From Paenibacillus caseinilyticus (GTDB taxonomy: Bacteria; Bacillota; Bacilli; Paenibacillales; NBRC-103111): a stretch of 64,000 nt of DNA. The stretch is taken from assembly GCF_027533645.1 (NCBI RefSeq), contig NZ_JAQAGY010000021.1, positions 53,324 to 117,323 of the forward strand, in the 5' to 3' direction. Every line of letters starts with the position of its first letter. Position 1 is the stretch's first letter. Both the position numbers and the translations under genes were made by a program. Below the pieces are notes generated by a model, which saw only the letters and a program-made list of their open reading frames with translations, had not been told where the DNA came from and did not search any database. Below are positions 26,211 to 35,910 of the stretch, piece by piece.

Positions 26211-27026
26211 TCAGAGCAGCGATTCCGCCCCGTCGATGAACAGCTCGGTGCCCGTGATATGCGACGATGCCCCCGATGCGAGGAAGGCGACCAGCTCGCC
26301 GACCTGCTCCGGCTTGCCCGGACCGTGTTCGAGCGGCATGCTTCCTTCGGGATACTGCACCGGAATCTTGATCTTGCTCAACTCGGGCGTCGAATGCGTA
26401 TTCTCCCCGATATGGGTCGTGATGGCCCCGGGACAGATCACATTGACGCGGATCTTGTAGCGGGCCAGCTCCAGCGCCGCCATCTTGGCGAAGGCCACCT
26501 GTCCGGCCTTCGAAGTGCTGTAAGCGGACATGCCGAAGTTCGAGAACACCCGGGAGCCGTTGATGGACGAAGTGATGATGATGCTCCCCCCCTTCTCCTT
26601 CATGTGGGGAATCGCATATTTGACGCTGTGGAACGTGCCCTTCAGATTGACGAATAGCGTGTGGTCCCAGTCCTCCGGGCGCATGTCTTCGATTGGCGCC
26701 AGCACGCCATTGATGCCCGCGTTGGCGAACACGATGTCGAGCCGGCCCCAGGCCTTCGCCGCTTCATCCATCGCCCACTGCATCCGGATTGGATCCGAGG
26801 TATCGGCATCGAGCGTCACCGCCTCCGCTTTCATCGCGAGAAGCTCCGCCTTGACCTGCTCCCTGCGGCTGTCCTGAAGGTCCACCAGCACGATCTTGGC
26901 GCCCTGGCGCCCCAGCTCCAGTGCAGCCGCCCGGCCGATCCCGGAGCCCGCGCCGGTGACAACCGCCACTTTATCTTTCAAGTCCGGCAGCAATAGCCCC
27001 GGCACTTCGATGGTCTGCGTACTCAT
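26211..27026 (-). CDS. SDR family oxidoreductase
   Basis: 271-aa short-chain dehydrogenase/reductase. Cofactor motif VVTGAGSGIGRAAA; Asp in LVDLQ after strand 2 suggests NAD(H). Also FANAGING, catalytic SSINGSRV Ser and YSTSKAG Tyr/Lys, and CPGAITTHI. C-terminal ITGTELFIDGAESLL is typical. GGGAG before ATG 27026. Substrate unknown. Confidence 0.9.
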   Translation of the reverse strand: MSTQTIEVPGLLLPDLKDKVAVVTGAGSGIGRAAALELGRQGAKIVLVDLQDSRREQVKAELLAMKAEAVTLDADTSDPIRMQWAMDEAAKAWGRLDIVFANAGINGVLAPIEDMRPEDWDHTLFVNLKGTFHSVKYAIPHMKEKGGSIIITSSINGSRVFSNFGMSAYSTSKAGQVAFAKMAALELARYKIRVNVICPGAITTHIGENTHSTPELSKIKIPVQYPEGSMPLEHGPGKPEQVGELVAFLASGASSHITGTELFIDGAESLL

Positions 27027-27238
27027 GCGATATCGCTCCCTTTTTTCATTGAATGTTCTATGAATGCTCCCTTGTACCGGATTATTTTGCCGAAAGCTTC
27101 GAAGAATATGTGACAATAGGATCCTGCGCAAGCAAGAGAGCAAGGAAGCGTTCGGCGGGACTTCAGTTCGTCTTGGGATTATGCTACAATACGAAGGTCA
27201 AAATTTGCATATCATCACCGGGAGGCTTCATCATAACC

Positions 27239-27853
27239 ATGCTGATCATTGGAATCGCCGGGGGTACGGGTTCCGGCAAAACAACGGTAGCCCGCTCGGT
27301 CATCGACCGCTTGGGCTCCAAGAAGGTAACCTTTATTTCCCAGGACAATTACTATAAAGATCATTCCCATCTGCCTCTCGAAGAGCGGGAGACGATCAAC
27401 TACGACCATCCTCTGGCGTTCGACAACGCCCTCATGCTCGCGAACCTCAAGTCCCTGAAGCAGGGGGACACCGTCTATGCGCCGGTCTACGACTTCGCGA
27501 ATCATGCCCGGTTCACCGACAAGACGGTAGAGCTGAAGCCCAACAAGATCGTCATTATCGAGGGCCTGCATGTGCTGTCGGACGAGCATCTGCGCGAGAT
27601 TCTTGACATCAAGGTGTTCGTCGATACCGATCCCGATGTCCGCATCCTCCGCCGGGTGCTCCGGGACATCAACGAGCGCGGGCGCTCCATCCAGTCGGTC
27701 TACGACCAATACCTCGGTACCGTCAAGCCGATGCACGAAGCGTTCATCGAGCCTTCGAAGAAATACGCCGACCTCATCATCCCCGAGGGCGGCCACAACG
27801 AAGTCGGCATCCAGCTGCTCTCCATCCTTACGGAGAAATACTTGATGGCCTGA
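27239..27853 (+). CDS. udk: uridine kinase
   Basis: 204-aa uridine/cytidine kinase for pyrimidine salvage (uridine plus NTP to UMP). P-loop GGTGSGKTTVA, substrate segment ISQDNYYKDH, YDHPLAFD, IIEGLHVL, and the lid RRVLRDINERGRSIQSV. Full length. TGCTACAAT extended -10 at about 27182-27190. ATG 27239 is 14 bases after GGAGG, a long but workable spacing. Confidence 0.95.
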   Translation: MLIIGIAGGTGSGKTTVARSVIDRLGSKKVTFISQDNYYKDHSHLPLEERETINYDHPLAFDNALMLANLKSLKQGDTVYAPVYDFANHARFTDKTVELKPNKIVIIEGLHVLSDEHLREILDIKVFVDTDPDVRILRRVLRDINERGRSIQSVYDQYLGTVKPMHEAFIEPSKKYADLIIPEGGHNEVGIQLLSILTEKYLMA

Positions 27854-27881
27854 CGCGATCTTACTTCGCTGCGGTGCTTCT

Positions 27882-27927
27882 ACACGAATACCCCGTACGG
27901 CCCTAGAGCCGTGCGGGGTATTCGTGT
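27882..27927. terminator. long hairpin between udk and the MATE gene
   Basis: Twenty-base arms (ACACGAATACCCCG.ACGGC and complement) with a 6-nt loop lie between convergent genes. The U-tract is poor on both sides, but position suggests a bidirectional terminator. Confidence 0.65.
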
Positions 27928-28000
27928 TATGGCGCGGCCAGAGGCTATGCCGGAGGGAGAGGTGCGCAGGTGAGAACCCTGCCCCTCCTGCTATAACGGG

Positions 28001-29407
28001 TCAATCTGCCGGATACCCTGCCTGCGGGGCAGCGGGCTCCATCATCCGGGCCTTGCGCCAATAGCCCCAGACATAATACGCGGACGAGAGGACGACCCCG
28101 ATGCCGAAGCCCACGGGGAAGCTCCACCACAGCGCGTCCAGTCCATAGGTATACCCGAGATAATAAGCCAAGGGGACCCGGAAGCACCACAAGGCGAGGA
28201 ATGTAGTCAGAAGCGGCACCAGGACCGCTCCCGTGGCCCGCACCACCCCCGAGAGGACGAAGGTGATCCCAAAGAGCACGAACGCCCAGAGGGTGATATG
28301 GTTGATCGTCATGCCGATCGAGATCGCCGCCTCGTCCTGGAGGAAGAGCTCCAGCGCCTGCCGGTTGAAGAGGTAGATCAGTCCAACCAGGGTACCGGTC
28401 ATCACGAAGTTGAACAAGATGCCGAGCAGCGTCGTCTTCTGGACCCGGTCCCACTTGCCCGCGCCCACATTCTGGGCGGCCAGGGACGAGACCGCCCCGC
28501 CGATCGCCATGGCCGGCATCTGGACGTAGCTCGAGATCTGCATCGCCGCCCCGAAGGCGGCCGTCGCGACCGAGCCGAACGAGTTGACGAGTTGCACGAC
28601 CGCGATGGCGCTCGTCGAGATGATGAGCATCTGCAGCCCCATCGGGATCCCTTTGCGCACCAGCGCGGCGAGGATCTGGGGATCGAAGCGGATCAGATGC
28701 CGGTCCGCCGCCGTGAGGCGCAGGAAGTGCTTGCGCCGGTAGAGATGCCACAGCAGGCCTGCGAGTGCGGCGAGCTGGGCGGTCACGGTCGCGAGTGCGG
28801 CGCCCGCCGTCTCCAGACGGGGCAGCGGTCCGAGCCCGAAGATGAAGACGGGATTGAGCACGATATCGAGCACTGACGAGAGCACCAGGAAGTAGAACGG
28901 CGTCTTGGCGTCGCCCGCTCCGCGGAGTATCATCATGAGGAAGTTAAAGAAGAACATAAACGGCACGCCGATGAAGATGACTCTGAGATAGGAAGCGGCG
29001 TAAGGCATGGCATCCGCCGGCGTGCTCATCGCCCGGAGAATGCCCTCGGAGAAGACCATGCCGATCACGGTAATGAGGACCGACAGCGTCGTGAAGAACA
29101 ACGCGCTCGTCCCGACGACCCTCTTGGCCCGTGCCTCGTCCTGCGCCCCGATGCTTTGTCCGATGAGGATGGTCGACGCCATCCCGACCCCGAAGACGAG
29201 GCTGAGCAGGAAGAACATAATATTGTTCGCATTGGACGTTGCGGCGAACGCGCTTTCACCCAAATAATTGCCAACCCAAATCGAGTTGATCGTCCCGTTC
29301 AGCGACTGCAGCACATTGCCCATAAGCAGCGGCATCGCGAACAGCAGCAGACTTTTGCCTATCGGCCCTTCGGTTAGATTGGCCTTGGCGGGTATTCCTT
29401 TTGACAT
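28001..29407 (-). CDS. MATE family efflux transporter
   Basis: 468-aa, 12-helix multidrug/metabolite antiporter. Starts SKGIPAKANLTEGPIGKSLL as in NorM/DinF-like Bacillus MATEs. Both halves repeat the fold (LNGTINSIWVGNYLGESAFAA; MQISSYVQMPAMAIGGAV). GGGAGGG before ATG 29407. Substrate unknown. Confidence 0.92.
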   Translation of the reverse strand: MSKGIPAKANLTEGPIGKSLLLFAMPLLMGNVLQSLNGTINSIWVGNYLGESAFAATSNANNIMFFLLSLVFGVGMASTILIGQSIGAQDEARAKRVVGTSALFFTTLSVLITVIGMVFSEGILRAMSTPADAMPYAASYLRVIFIGVPFMFFFNFLMMILRGAGDAKTPFYFLVLSSVLDIVLNPVFIFGLGPLPRLETAGAALATVTAQLAALAGLLWHLYRRKHFLRLTAADRHLIRFDPQILAALVRKGIPMGLQMLIISTSAIAVVQLVNSFGSVATAAFGAAMQISSYVQMPAMAIGGAVSSLAAQNVGAGKWDRVQKTTLLGILFNFVMTGTLVGLIYLFNRQALELFLQDEAAISIGMTINHITLWAFVLFGITFVLSGVVRATGAVLVPLLTTFLALWCFRVPLAYYLGYTYGLDALWWSFPVGFGIGVVLSSAYYVWGYWRKARMMEPAAPQAGYPAD

Positions 29408-29621
29408 GAGGGTCCCTCCCGTAACAGCGCACATTGCAGGTTGTTGGCACACACTAGCCTCCCTCCCGGTCAGAAGGCAGGTTCTACGGGCCGGGCGGAG
29501 TTTTCTCCTGCCTTATGCCTATAGTAAACCTCCGCAAGGGCTGCCGAATCTCCGCTGCTTCCAACTGTTTTAGTGCTAAACAAAGTATAAGCCGGAGAAG
29601 CGGCCGAAGACAAATCATGCC

Positions 29622-29654
29622 AAAAGAAGCCCCCTCCCATAAGGAGAAAGCTTC
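29622..29654 (-). terminator. terminator of yuaF-floT
   Basis: GAAGC..CTCC pairs with GGGAG..GCTTC; the leftward transcript continues TTTTGG. Confidence 0.6.
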
Positions 29655-29675
29655 CGGTCTCTTGCCTTGCCGTAC

Positions 29676-31241
29676 TTACTCCGCTGCCGGACCGCCGTTA
29701 GGCCTCTGCCCTCCCGGGGCAGCGCTGCCGGACGCACTGCCTCCGGAGGTGCCTTCGGCCGCTGCTCCCTGCAGCGATGTCCCCGCGCCGCCGACCCGCC
29801 GGGTCAGCCCCTTCACGAGCTGCTCGACGTCGATCCCGCTGACGCTCTTCAGCATCTCGGGGGCCGTCGCCATCAGCTGGGTCACGTAATTGCTGACCCG
29901 CGCCGCCCCTTCGCCGTTCCCGGTATCGACCACCGTCAGCTTGTCGATCGAAGCGATCGGCGAGGCGATGCGTCCGGCCAGTTCCGGCAGCATCTTCACG
30001 ATGATATCGAGCACCGCCGCTTCGCCGAACTTCTCGAACGCCTCGGCGAGCTTCTGCTTCGCCTCCGCCTCGGCGAGACCTCGCAGCCGGATGACTTCGG
30101 CTTCGGCGGTACCCTTGGCCCGCTCCGCATCCGCCACCGCCAGGCCCTCGAGCCGCTTCTGCTCGGCATTCGCCTTCGCTTCGGCCTCGATGCGGTACTG
30201 CCTCGCATCCGCTTCGGCCATCTGCTTCGCCTTGTCGGCTTCCGCCGCCTGCACGACCGAGTAGCGGTCGGCATCCGCCTTCTTCTTCACCTCGGCATCA
30301 TACTGCTTCTCGCGCCGCAGGATTTCCTTCGTCTCGAGGTCGATCTCCCGCTCCTTGCGCACGAGCTCGACGCGCATCTGCTCCTCGACCACGCTCTGCT
30401 TTGCCCGCGCTTCCTGGATATGGTAGGCCTGGTCCGCTTCCGCGCGGGCCATATCCTGGTCCTTTTTGAACGAAGCGACCTTGAGCTCCTTCTCCTTGGA
30501 GGCTTCCGCGATGTTCGTATCGCGCAGCAGCTCGGCCTTCTGCCCGTCTTCCTCGGCCTGCGCCTTCTGTATACGGGCATCCCGCACCGCCTGCGCCTCG
30601 GCAATCTCCGCATCCCGCTTCACCGCGGCGATCCGCGGCTTCCCCAGCGCTTCGAGATAGCCCTGCTTGTCGCGCACATCCTTGATCGTGAAGGAGACGA
30701 TCTGCAGCCCCATCTTCTTGAGGTCCTTGGCCGCGACGCCCTGCACCTCCTGCGCGAAGCGGTCCCGGTTGCGGTATACCTCCTCGACCGTCATCGTACC
30801 TAGAATCGCCCGCAGGTGCCCTTCAAGCACTTCCTGGGCCTCGGCCCGCAGCGCCTCGGTCGGCTTGCCCATGAACTGCTCGGCCGCCGTAGCCACATCT
30901 TCCACGGACCCGCCGATCTTGATGATCGCCACGCCGTCCGCGAGCACCGGCACGCCCTGCTCCGTGTATACCTCGGGCGTCGAGATATCGAGCTTATGCG
31001 ACAGCAGGGACAAGAACTCCGCCTGCTGGAACACCGGCAGGATGAACGAGCCTCCCCCCCGCACGATCTTGATCTTGCGGCCCGTATCATCGGTCAGCAC
31101 ATGCTTCGTGCCGAGGAACGAACCCGTGACGATCATCGCCTCATCCGGCGACACTGTCTTGTATCTCGCCCAGAACGCGAGCCCCAGCACTACAATCACG
31201 CCGACGACGATCGCCGGCACCACTACCGCATCCACAGCCAT
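29676..31241 (-). CDS. floT: flotillin-like membrane scaffold protein
   Basis: 521-aa FloT homologue organising functional membrane microdomains. An N-terminal membrane hairpin (about residues 5-25) is followed by an SPFH/PHB domain and a long Ala/Glu-rich coiled coil (about 210-400) with many EAEA/AEA repeats. The C-terminal tail is rich in Gly, Ser and Pro. AGGAG before ATG 31241. Forms an operon with the upstream NfeD-type gene, as in Bacillus subtilis yuaFG. Confidence 0.95.
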   Translation of the reverse strand: MAVDAVVVPAIVVGVIVVLGLAFWARYKTVSPDEAMIVTGSFLGTKHVLTDDTGRKIKIVRGGGSFILPVFQQAEFLSLLSHKLDISTPEVYTEQGVPVLADGVAIIKIGGSVEDVATAAEQFMGKPTEALRAEAQEVLEGHLRAILGTMTVEEVYRNRDRFAQEVQGVAAKDLKKMGLQIVSFTIKDVRDKQGYLEALGKPRIAAVKRDAEIAEAQAVRDARIQKAQAEEDGQKAELLRDTNIAEASKEKELKVASFKKDQDMARAEADQAYHIQEARAKQSVVEEQMRVELVRKEREIDLETKEILRREKQYDAEVKKKADADRYSVVQAAEADKAKQMAEADARQYRIEAEAKANAEQKRLEGLAVADAERAKGTAEAEVIRLRGLAEAEAKQKLAEAFEKFGEAAVLDIIVKMLPELAGRIASPIASIDKLTVVDTGNGEGAARVSNYVTQLMATAPEMLKSVSGIDVEQLVKGLTRRVGGAGTSLQGAAAEGTSGGSASGSAAPGGQRPNGGPAAE

Positions 31242-31259
31242 TGCACCACTCCTCTTCTT

Positions 31260-31808
31260 TTAATGGTCGAGTCCCGTATCTTTGGAATCCAGTTCGGTGA
31301 CCATCAGCACGCCGCTGATCACCTCCACCGTCACCACCCGCCGGCCCCAGGGGATCTCGCTGCCGTCGAAGCTCTCCGCAATCTGGTTCGTCACTCCGCC
31401 GCCGATCCGTACGACGACTTCCCCGCTGCCCGCAGAGGGAATCGGCACCGTGACCTCGCCGATGCGCCCCACGAGATCCTGCATCGAAAAACCGAGCGAG
31501 CTCTCGAGGTTCCTCATGGGTTTGATATAGAACAGATAGATCAGTACGCAGGATCCGGCGGCCGCGATCAGCCCCAGCGCGAATACCGCCGCTGCCGCAA
31601 GCCCCGTGTACTTCGTGAGCAGAATTCCCGCTCCGCCGAGCACCGTAATGCCGCTGAACAGCACCATCGGCTGCAGAACATGGAGCAGATCCCCCGACAT
31701 CCAGTCGAACATTCCGCCCAGCGCATGGCCGAGCAGATCCCCGAACAGCACGGTAACCAAAGCAAACAATACGCCGGTGATCAGCAGGCCCCAGTACAGT
31801 TCAAGCAT
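31260..31808 (-). CDS. yuaF: NfeD-like membrane protein of flotillin operon
   Basis: 182 aa: four or five membrane helices in the first 110 residues, then a soluble OB-fold domain (QDLVGRIGEVTVPIPSAGSGEVVV). Partner of FloT in membrane stress and fluidity functions. ATG 31808 has AAGGAGG nine bases upstream; the GTG at 31814 is too close. 18 bp upstream of floT. Confidence 0.9.
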   Translation of the reverse strand: MLELYWGLLITGVLFALVTVLFGDLLGHALGGMFDWMSGDLLHVLQPMVLFSGITVLGGAGILLTKYTGLAAAAVFALGLIAAAGSCVLIYLFYIKPMRNLESSLGFSMQDLVGRIGEVTVPIPSAGSGEVVVRIGGGVTNQIAESFDGSEIPWGRRVVTVEVISGVLMVTELDSKDTGLDH

Positions 31809-31935
31809 AGCCACTCACCTCCTTCAGCCCTCAGGTTGCAGCGTTTTCCCGGGACGTCTTTGGGTAAGGCGTCCCAGGGCTGCTTTCTCTTGTTCGGACG
31901 GCCCACCGCCGCCCGATTAACCTTACATAGGTTAA

Positions 31936-31962
31936 TACGTAAGAAAAAGGGAGAAAGTTGCA
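31936..31962 (-). promoter_or_regulatory. SigW-like ECF promoter of yuaF-floT
   Basis: Leftward TGCAAC (31957-31962), 17-bp spacer with T-rich start, CGTA (31936-31939). This differs by one base from the TGAAAC/CGTA sigma-W consensus. The homologous Bacillus subtilis operon is sigma-W controlled. It lies about 130 bp before yuaF in an otherwise gene-free gap. Confidence 0.5.
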
Positions 31963-32065
31963 ATTTTAGCTTCATAATCCATAACTTTGTCGGTTGTGTG
32001 TACGTGATACAAGATAAGATAAATAAGATTACCAAGCCCAGGCGAGAGAATAATTCTTATCTATC

Positions 32066-32102
32066 CAAAAAGGACGGCACCCCGTCATCCGGTGCCGTCC
32101 TT
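32066..32102 (-). terminator. terminator of the NAGPA-like gene
   Basis: AGGACGGCACC / GGTGCCGTCCT stem with leftward T-run (TTTTTGG), 21 bp after the stop. Confidence 0.85.
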
Positions 32103-32122
32103 GCACTTGTCCGCCATGCCTA

Positions 32123-32932
32123 TCATTTGTGCCGGAGCGCCATCATTTGGTAGACCTCGCGCGAGTCACCCTTGAGCGCCACCTGCCTGTTGCGCATCTG
32201 CGACGAACCGTCCCCGTCCAGGAAAATACCGTCTACGACCAGGCCTGGAGCGATCACCTCCAGCACCGCCGAGCGGAACTCCGCCACCGTGCAGGGCTTG
32301 TCCGATACAATGAGCCACAGGTTATTCTCCTTATCGTAGACCGCTCCAGAGCGCAGCCTCGCTTCCTTCATGGCCGGCATGTCTTCCTTCCGGGCCTGGG
32401 CCTGCCAGAGGGCCCCGGCGCCCAGCGACATGCTCACGCCTCCCTGCGCCCAATACCGGCTGCGGTCCGTAACTTGCAGCTGGTTCGCCCCCTCCACAAC
32501 CTGCACGGAGAACGAGCGGGCCGCCTCATCCCACACGAGGGTCCCTTTGGGGTAATCGATATTCGTCCAGCCGGATCCATACTCGTGGGGGATGCCCCGG
32601 ATCGGCTTGTCGTTGATGACGGCGATGCTGAGCAGATCCCCGTTCCAGAAGAAGCCTCCGTTGATCCCGAACTCCTCCGTCGACGTCACATTCGAGCGGA
32701 TATGCTTCAGTTCGATATTATCCGGATCCGTCCGCATCGCATGCAGCTTGACCCCGCTTGCCGCCCGGTAGGTCGAATAAGTGTAATGCCTAGAAGGGTC
32801 ATGGAACAGCGGGTTGTTCCACAGCGCCGCAATGCCCAGCGAGAGGAGCAGACCGAGCAGGAATCCGAGCAGCAGCCGCTGCGCCTGGCGTCTCTCCATT
32901 GCAGCCAGCCTGTTTTTGAATACGACGAACAT
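32123..32932 (-). CDS. membrane-anchored phosphodiester glycosidase (NAGPA) domain protein
   Basis: 269 aa. A basic N-terminus and one signal-anchor helix (about residues 15-38) precede an extracytoplasmic NAGPA-type domain: GINGGFFWNG, LIVSDKPCTVAEF, and the conserved DGIFLDGDGSSQM near the end. The family cleaves GlcNAc-phosphodiester linkages, probably in cell-wall polymers. GGAGG before ATG 32932. Confidence 0.85.
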   Translation of the reverse strand: MFVVFKNRLAAMERRQAQRLLLGFLLGLLLSLGIAALWNNPLFHDPSRHYTYSTYRAASGVKLHAMRTDPDNIELKHIRSNVTSTEEFGINGGFFWNGDLLSIAVINDKPIRGIPHEYGSGWTNIDYPKGTLVWDEAARSFSVQVVEGANQLQVTDRSRYWAQGGVSMSLGAGALWQAQARKEDMPAMKEARLRSGAVYDKENNLWLIVSDKPCTVAEFRSAVLEVIAPGLVVDGIFLDGDGSSQMRNRQVALKGDSREVYQMMALRHK

Positions 32933-33175
32933 GCCTGAGCATCCTCCTTCAACCCCAACAGGAGCGTGTTTCATTAGCCGCCTTCTGCACCGGCAAGCAT
33001 ACTCTATGTCTATGAACCTATCGGACGAATTATGTTAGAGATTGGGGGAGCGCCAGCCCTTGGCGAGAGAAGCTGGCATCCCCGCACCTCATAGAGTACT
33101 ATAGGAATTGAAAGAATACCCGGCCGGGGACCCGCCCGGCCGCGTCAGATCCGCAAAAGGTGCGAGGTGCTATAT

Positions 33176-34162
33176 ATGGAAGATGTCGTTGTGATCGGCG
33201 CGGGGCCTTGCGGCTTGTCCGCCGCCATCGAACTTCAGCGGCGGGGGCTGAAGCCCCTCCTGATCGAAAAAGAGTGCGTGGTGCGCTCCATTTATTTATA
33301 TCCCACTTACATGACGTTCTTCAGTACGCCCGAGCTGCTGGAGATCGGAGGATATCCCTTCTCGTCGCCGAATGAGAAGCCGAGCCGTCTCGAGGCTCTG
33401 ACTTATTACCGCACGGTAGCCGAGCGGAGCGGAATCGAGATCCGGCCTTATCAGACGGTGACGCAGATCGCTCCGCTGCCGGGCGGCGGGTTCGAGCTCT
33501 CGGTACAGCCGCGTGCGGGAAGCGCGCACACGGTGCGCAGCCGCTATGTCGTGGCCGCCACCGGCTATTTCGACCACCCGAACCTGCTCGGCATCCCCGG
33601 GGAAGAACTCCCCAAGGTCACTCATTATTACCGGGAGGCCCATCCGTACAGCGGTACCCGCGTCATCGTGATCGGGGGCAGCAATTCGGCGGTCGACGCC
33701 GCCATGGACCTGATGAGGGCCGGTGCGGAGGTCACGGTAGTCTACCGGGGCGAAACCTACTCCCCCTACCTCAAGCCGTGGGTGCTGCCCATTTTTGAGA
33801 GCATGGTGAAGAAGGGCCGGATCCGCATGATCTTCGGCTCCCGCGTCACGGCCATTACCGAAGCGGCCGTGACGGTAACCGGCAGGGAAGGAACCTACGA
33901 GCTCCCGAACGACTTCGTGCTCGCCTTGACGGGCTTCCGGCCGGACCGGGCCCTGCTGACAGGAGCCGGCGCGGCGCTCCGGGACAGCGACGGATGTCCC
34001 GAGCACGATCCGCAGACGATGGAGACGACCGTTCCCGGCCTGTTCATGGCAGGGGTGGCGGCTTCGGGCGCCCATGCGAACGAAGTGTTCATCGAGACCG
34101 GCCGCCTGCACGGCAGGCTCATCGCGGACTATTTGGCTCCCGGCACTCCCGGATACGCCTAA
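33176..34162 (+). CDS. ypdA: YpdA-type bacillithiol disulfide reductase
   Basis: 328-aa FAD/NADPH oxidoreductase. It has FAD motif VVVIGAGPCGLSAAIEL, the family signature SIYLYPTYMTFFSTPELLEIG, NADPH motif VIVIGGSNSAVDAAMDL, and VPGLFMAGVAASGAHANEVFIE near the end. No CxxC pair, as in YpdA/Bdr, which recycles bacillithiol disulfide. ATG 33176 gives the family N-terminus. Confidence 0.9.
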   Translation: MEDVVVIGAGPCGLSAAIELQRRGLKPLLIEKECVVRSIYLYPTYMTFFSTPELLEIGGYPFSSPNEKPSRLEALTYYRTVAERSGIEIRPYQTVTQIAPLPGGGFELSVQPRAGSAHTVRSRYVVAATGYFDHPNLLGIPGEELPKVTHYYREAHPYSGTRVIVIGGSNSAVDAAMDLMRAGAEVTVVYRGETYSPYLKPWVLPIFESMVKKGRIRMIFGSRVTAITEAAVTVTGREGTYELPNDFVLALTGFRPDRALLTGAGAALRDSDGCPEHDPQTMETTVPGLFMAGVAASGAHANEVFIETGRLHGRLIADYLAPGTPGYA

Positions 34163-34243
34163 GACAGGCAGCGGGGCTTGCTGGTTCAATCCATCCATCC
34201 AGGTGCGGCTTGGATCTGTACCCGATGCACAATAGCATGCAGA

Positions 34244-34280
34244 AAGGCCGGTTGAGGTACATCCTCGCCGGCCTTCTTCG
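34244..34280. terminator. bidirectional terminator between ypdA and an ABC ATPase gene
   Basis: AAGGCCGG / CCGGCCTT stem with inner GAGG/CCTC. Rightward tail CTTCTTCG. Genes on both sides converge here. Confidence 0.65.
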
Positions 34281-34295
34281 TCTGCAGCATAGTAT

Positions 34296-35024
34296 TTAGA
34301 ATATGAGTTCTTTCTCCCTTTGCGTAAGCCGCCGTCCCGCGATATCGACCACCAGCCTGCCGCCTGCGAGTCCCCAGATGCGCGAGCCGTACTTCTCGGC
34401 CAGCTCGATCTGGTGGAGCGAGCAGAACACGAGCAGCTTATGCTTGCGGCAGATGCTCTGCAAGTCTTCCATGACGCGGCTGGCGGCTTCGGGGTCGAGG
34501 CCCGATACCGGCTCGTCCGCGAAGATGACGCGGGCGCCCTTGATCATGGCTCTGCAGACTGCCACCCTCTGCTTCTCGCCGCCGCTGAGCTTCTCGACCG
34601 GCTCGTGCGCCTTGTCGAGCAGGCCGACGCGGTCGAGATAATCCATTGCTTCCATATGGTCGTCTTCCGAGACCGTGTTGGTAAGAAAGCGCACCCATGA
34701 CTTGCGGAAGAGCAGCGCGCTCAGCACATTCTTGAGGGCGGACTTCTTCGGATTCAGCTTCGGTTTCTCCTCGAGATAAGCCCACTGCTTACGCAGCTTG
34801 AACTTGTCCGTGATCCCGATCTTCGTTATGTCGTTGCCTTCGAAGATATACTGCCCCTCGTCCCATTTCTCCTGCAGCATCAGGCAGCGGAACAACGTCG
34901 TCTTCCCGCTGCCGCTCGCGCCGAGCAGCGTGACCAGTTCCCCTTCGTCCGCCTGGAAGCTGAGCCGCTGCAGCACCCTGGAGTCCGGTGGAAAGCTTTT
35001 GCTTAAGTTGCGTACGATGATCAT
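34296..35024 (-). CDS. orphan ABC transporter ATPase (PhnC-like)
   Basis: 242 aa with Walker A GASGSGKTT, signature LSGGEKQRVAVCRAM, Walker B VIFADEPVSGLDPEA and switch His in CSLHQIE. The pattern resembles phosphonate-type PhnC. No permease or binding protein is adjacent, so its partner is unknown. AAGGAG before ATG 35024. Confidence 0.85.
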   Translation of the reverse strand: MIIVRNLSKSFPPDSRVLQRLSFQADEGELVTLLGASGSGKTTLFRCLMLQEKWDEGQYIFEGNDITKIGITDKFKLRKQWAYLEEKPKLNPKKSALKNVLSALLFRKSWVRFLTNTVSEDDHMEAMDYLDRVGLLDKAHEPVEKLSGGEKQRVAVCRAMIKGARVIFADEPVSGLDPEAASRVMEDLQSICRKHKLLVFCSLHQIELAEKYGSRIWGLAGGRLVVDIAGRRLTQREKELIF

Positions 35025-35205
35025 GCGCTAGGCTCCTTCTATGTAAGCGGGCAGCCGCCGGTGTCCGCGGAGTTTTCACTTCCTTGGCGGAGCGCGGCCG
35101 GCTTGCGCCGCATTTCTTTTACTATACCAAACCCCCCACATAAAAACCACAGTTCCGCGCATCCTATGGGAGTCTTGGACATTCCCTTGGAAAGGTGGCA
35201 TCGGC

Positions 35206-35379
35206 ATGAAACATCAACTGGTCAAACTGGTCTGCGAGCAGGCAGGCATCACGGAAGGACAAGCGGACGAAGCGGTGGAAGCCGTCGTCGGCTATTTCCG
35301 CACCCGTCTCCCGGCTGAGCTTGCGGAAGAGCTCAATAACCTCGCACTCGGCCATAACAATGAGGGGAACGCCCGCTAA
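35206..35379 (+). CDS. small helical protein, DUF2267-like
   Basis: 57 aa: starts MKHQLVKLVCEQAGITEGQA and continues with VEAVVGYFRTRLPAELAEELNNLA. The Gly-containing turn then amphipathic helix resembles one DUF2267-type unit. AAGGTGG precedes the ATG and a terminator follows at 35404. Function unknown. Confidence 0.6.
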   Translation: MKHQLVKLVCEQAGITEGQADEAVEAVVGYFRTRLPAELAEELNNLALGHNNEGNAR

Positions 35380-35403
35380 GCGCGGGAATGGATTTCGCTG
35401 TTG

Positions 35404-35446
35404 GCGGCAATTCCTGGGCCTTTTGCCCGGAGTTGCCGCTTCTTTC
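35404..35446 (+). terminator. terminator of the 57-aa gene
   Basis: GCGGCAA.TCC.GGGC and GCCC.GGA.TTGCCGC pair (35405-35439), then TTCTTTC. Confidence 0.6.
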
Positions 35447-35585
35447 GGGTTAAGGCGCAGCGCCTTGCCGGGGCAGAAGCCATAAAGTGTCTCCCCATGC
35501 CATTAACCGCCGGGCAGAAGCCGGGCGGTCAGGATAACCGGCTGCTTGGAAATCGGAGATCCTAGGGATCGCCGAAGAGAGCCGT

Positions 35586-35732
35586 TTACTGGGGGTTCGT
35601 TTCTTTCGGAATTTCATTCAGGTTCGGAGGACGCTTGGCTGCTTTGTCCGCATCCATGATCGCTTCCTCTTCCGTGAATTTGTTTTCCTTGAAGTTCGGG
35701 TTGTTCCTTGTATTGGCCTTGGCGCTGTCCAT
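35586..35732 (-). CDS. small hydrophilic protein
   Basis: 48 aa, highly charged and Asn/Lys/Glu-rich (KANTRNNPNFKENKFTEEE). No hydrophobic core, so probably disordered, possibly spore-associated; this is a guess. GGAGGTGA seven bases before ATG 35732 is a strong ribosome binding site. Confidence 0.55.
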   Translation of the reverse strand: MDSAKANTRNNPNFKENKFTEEEAIMDADKAAKRPPNLNEIPKETNPQ

Positions 35733-35910
35733 CTTGCGTTCACCTCCCACCCCGCTAATATACCGCTGCACATTTCTTTCTATACCCCACGCCAGGCCTG
35801 TCCAAAAAATTTGGGCGCCGTCGACAAGGATTTACAAATTTTATCGAACATCTGGGCTATAATAGGATCGTTATACCTTCTACTACAGATTGAATCGGGG
35901 TAAAGACGAA

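Noticed and set aside
31815..32065. Additional gene between yuaF and the NAGPA-type gene
   Set aside because: Only short antisense frames; the gap is explained by the promoter and a terminator.
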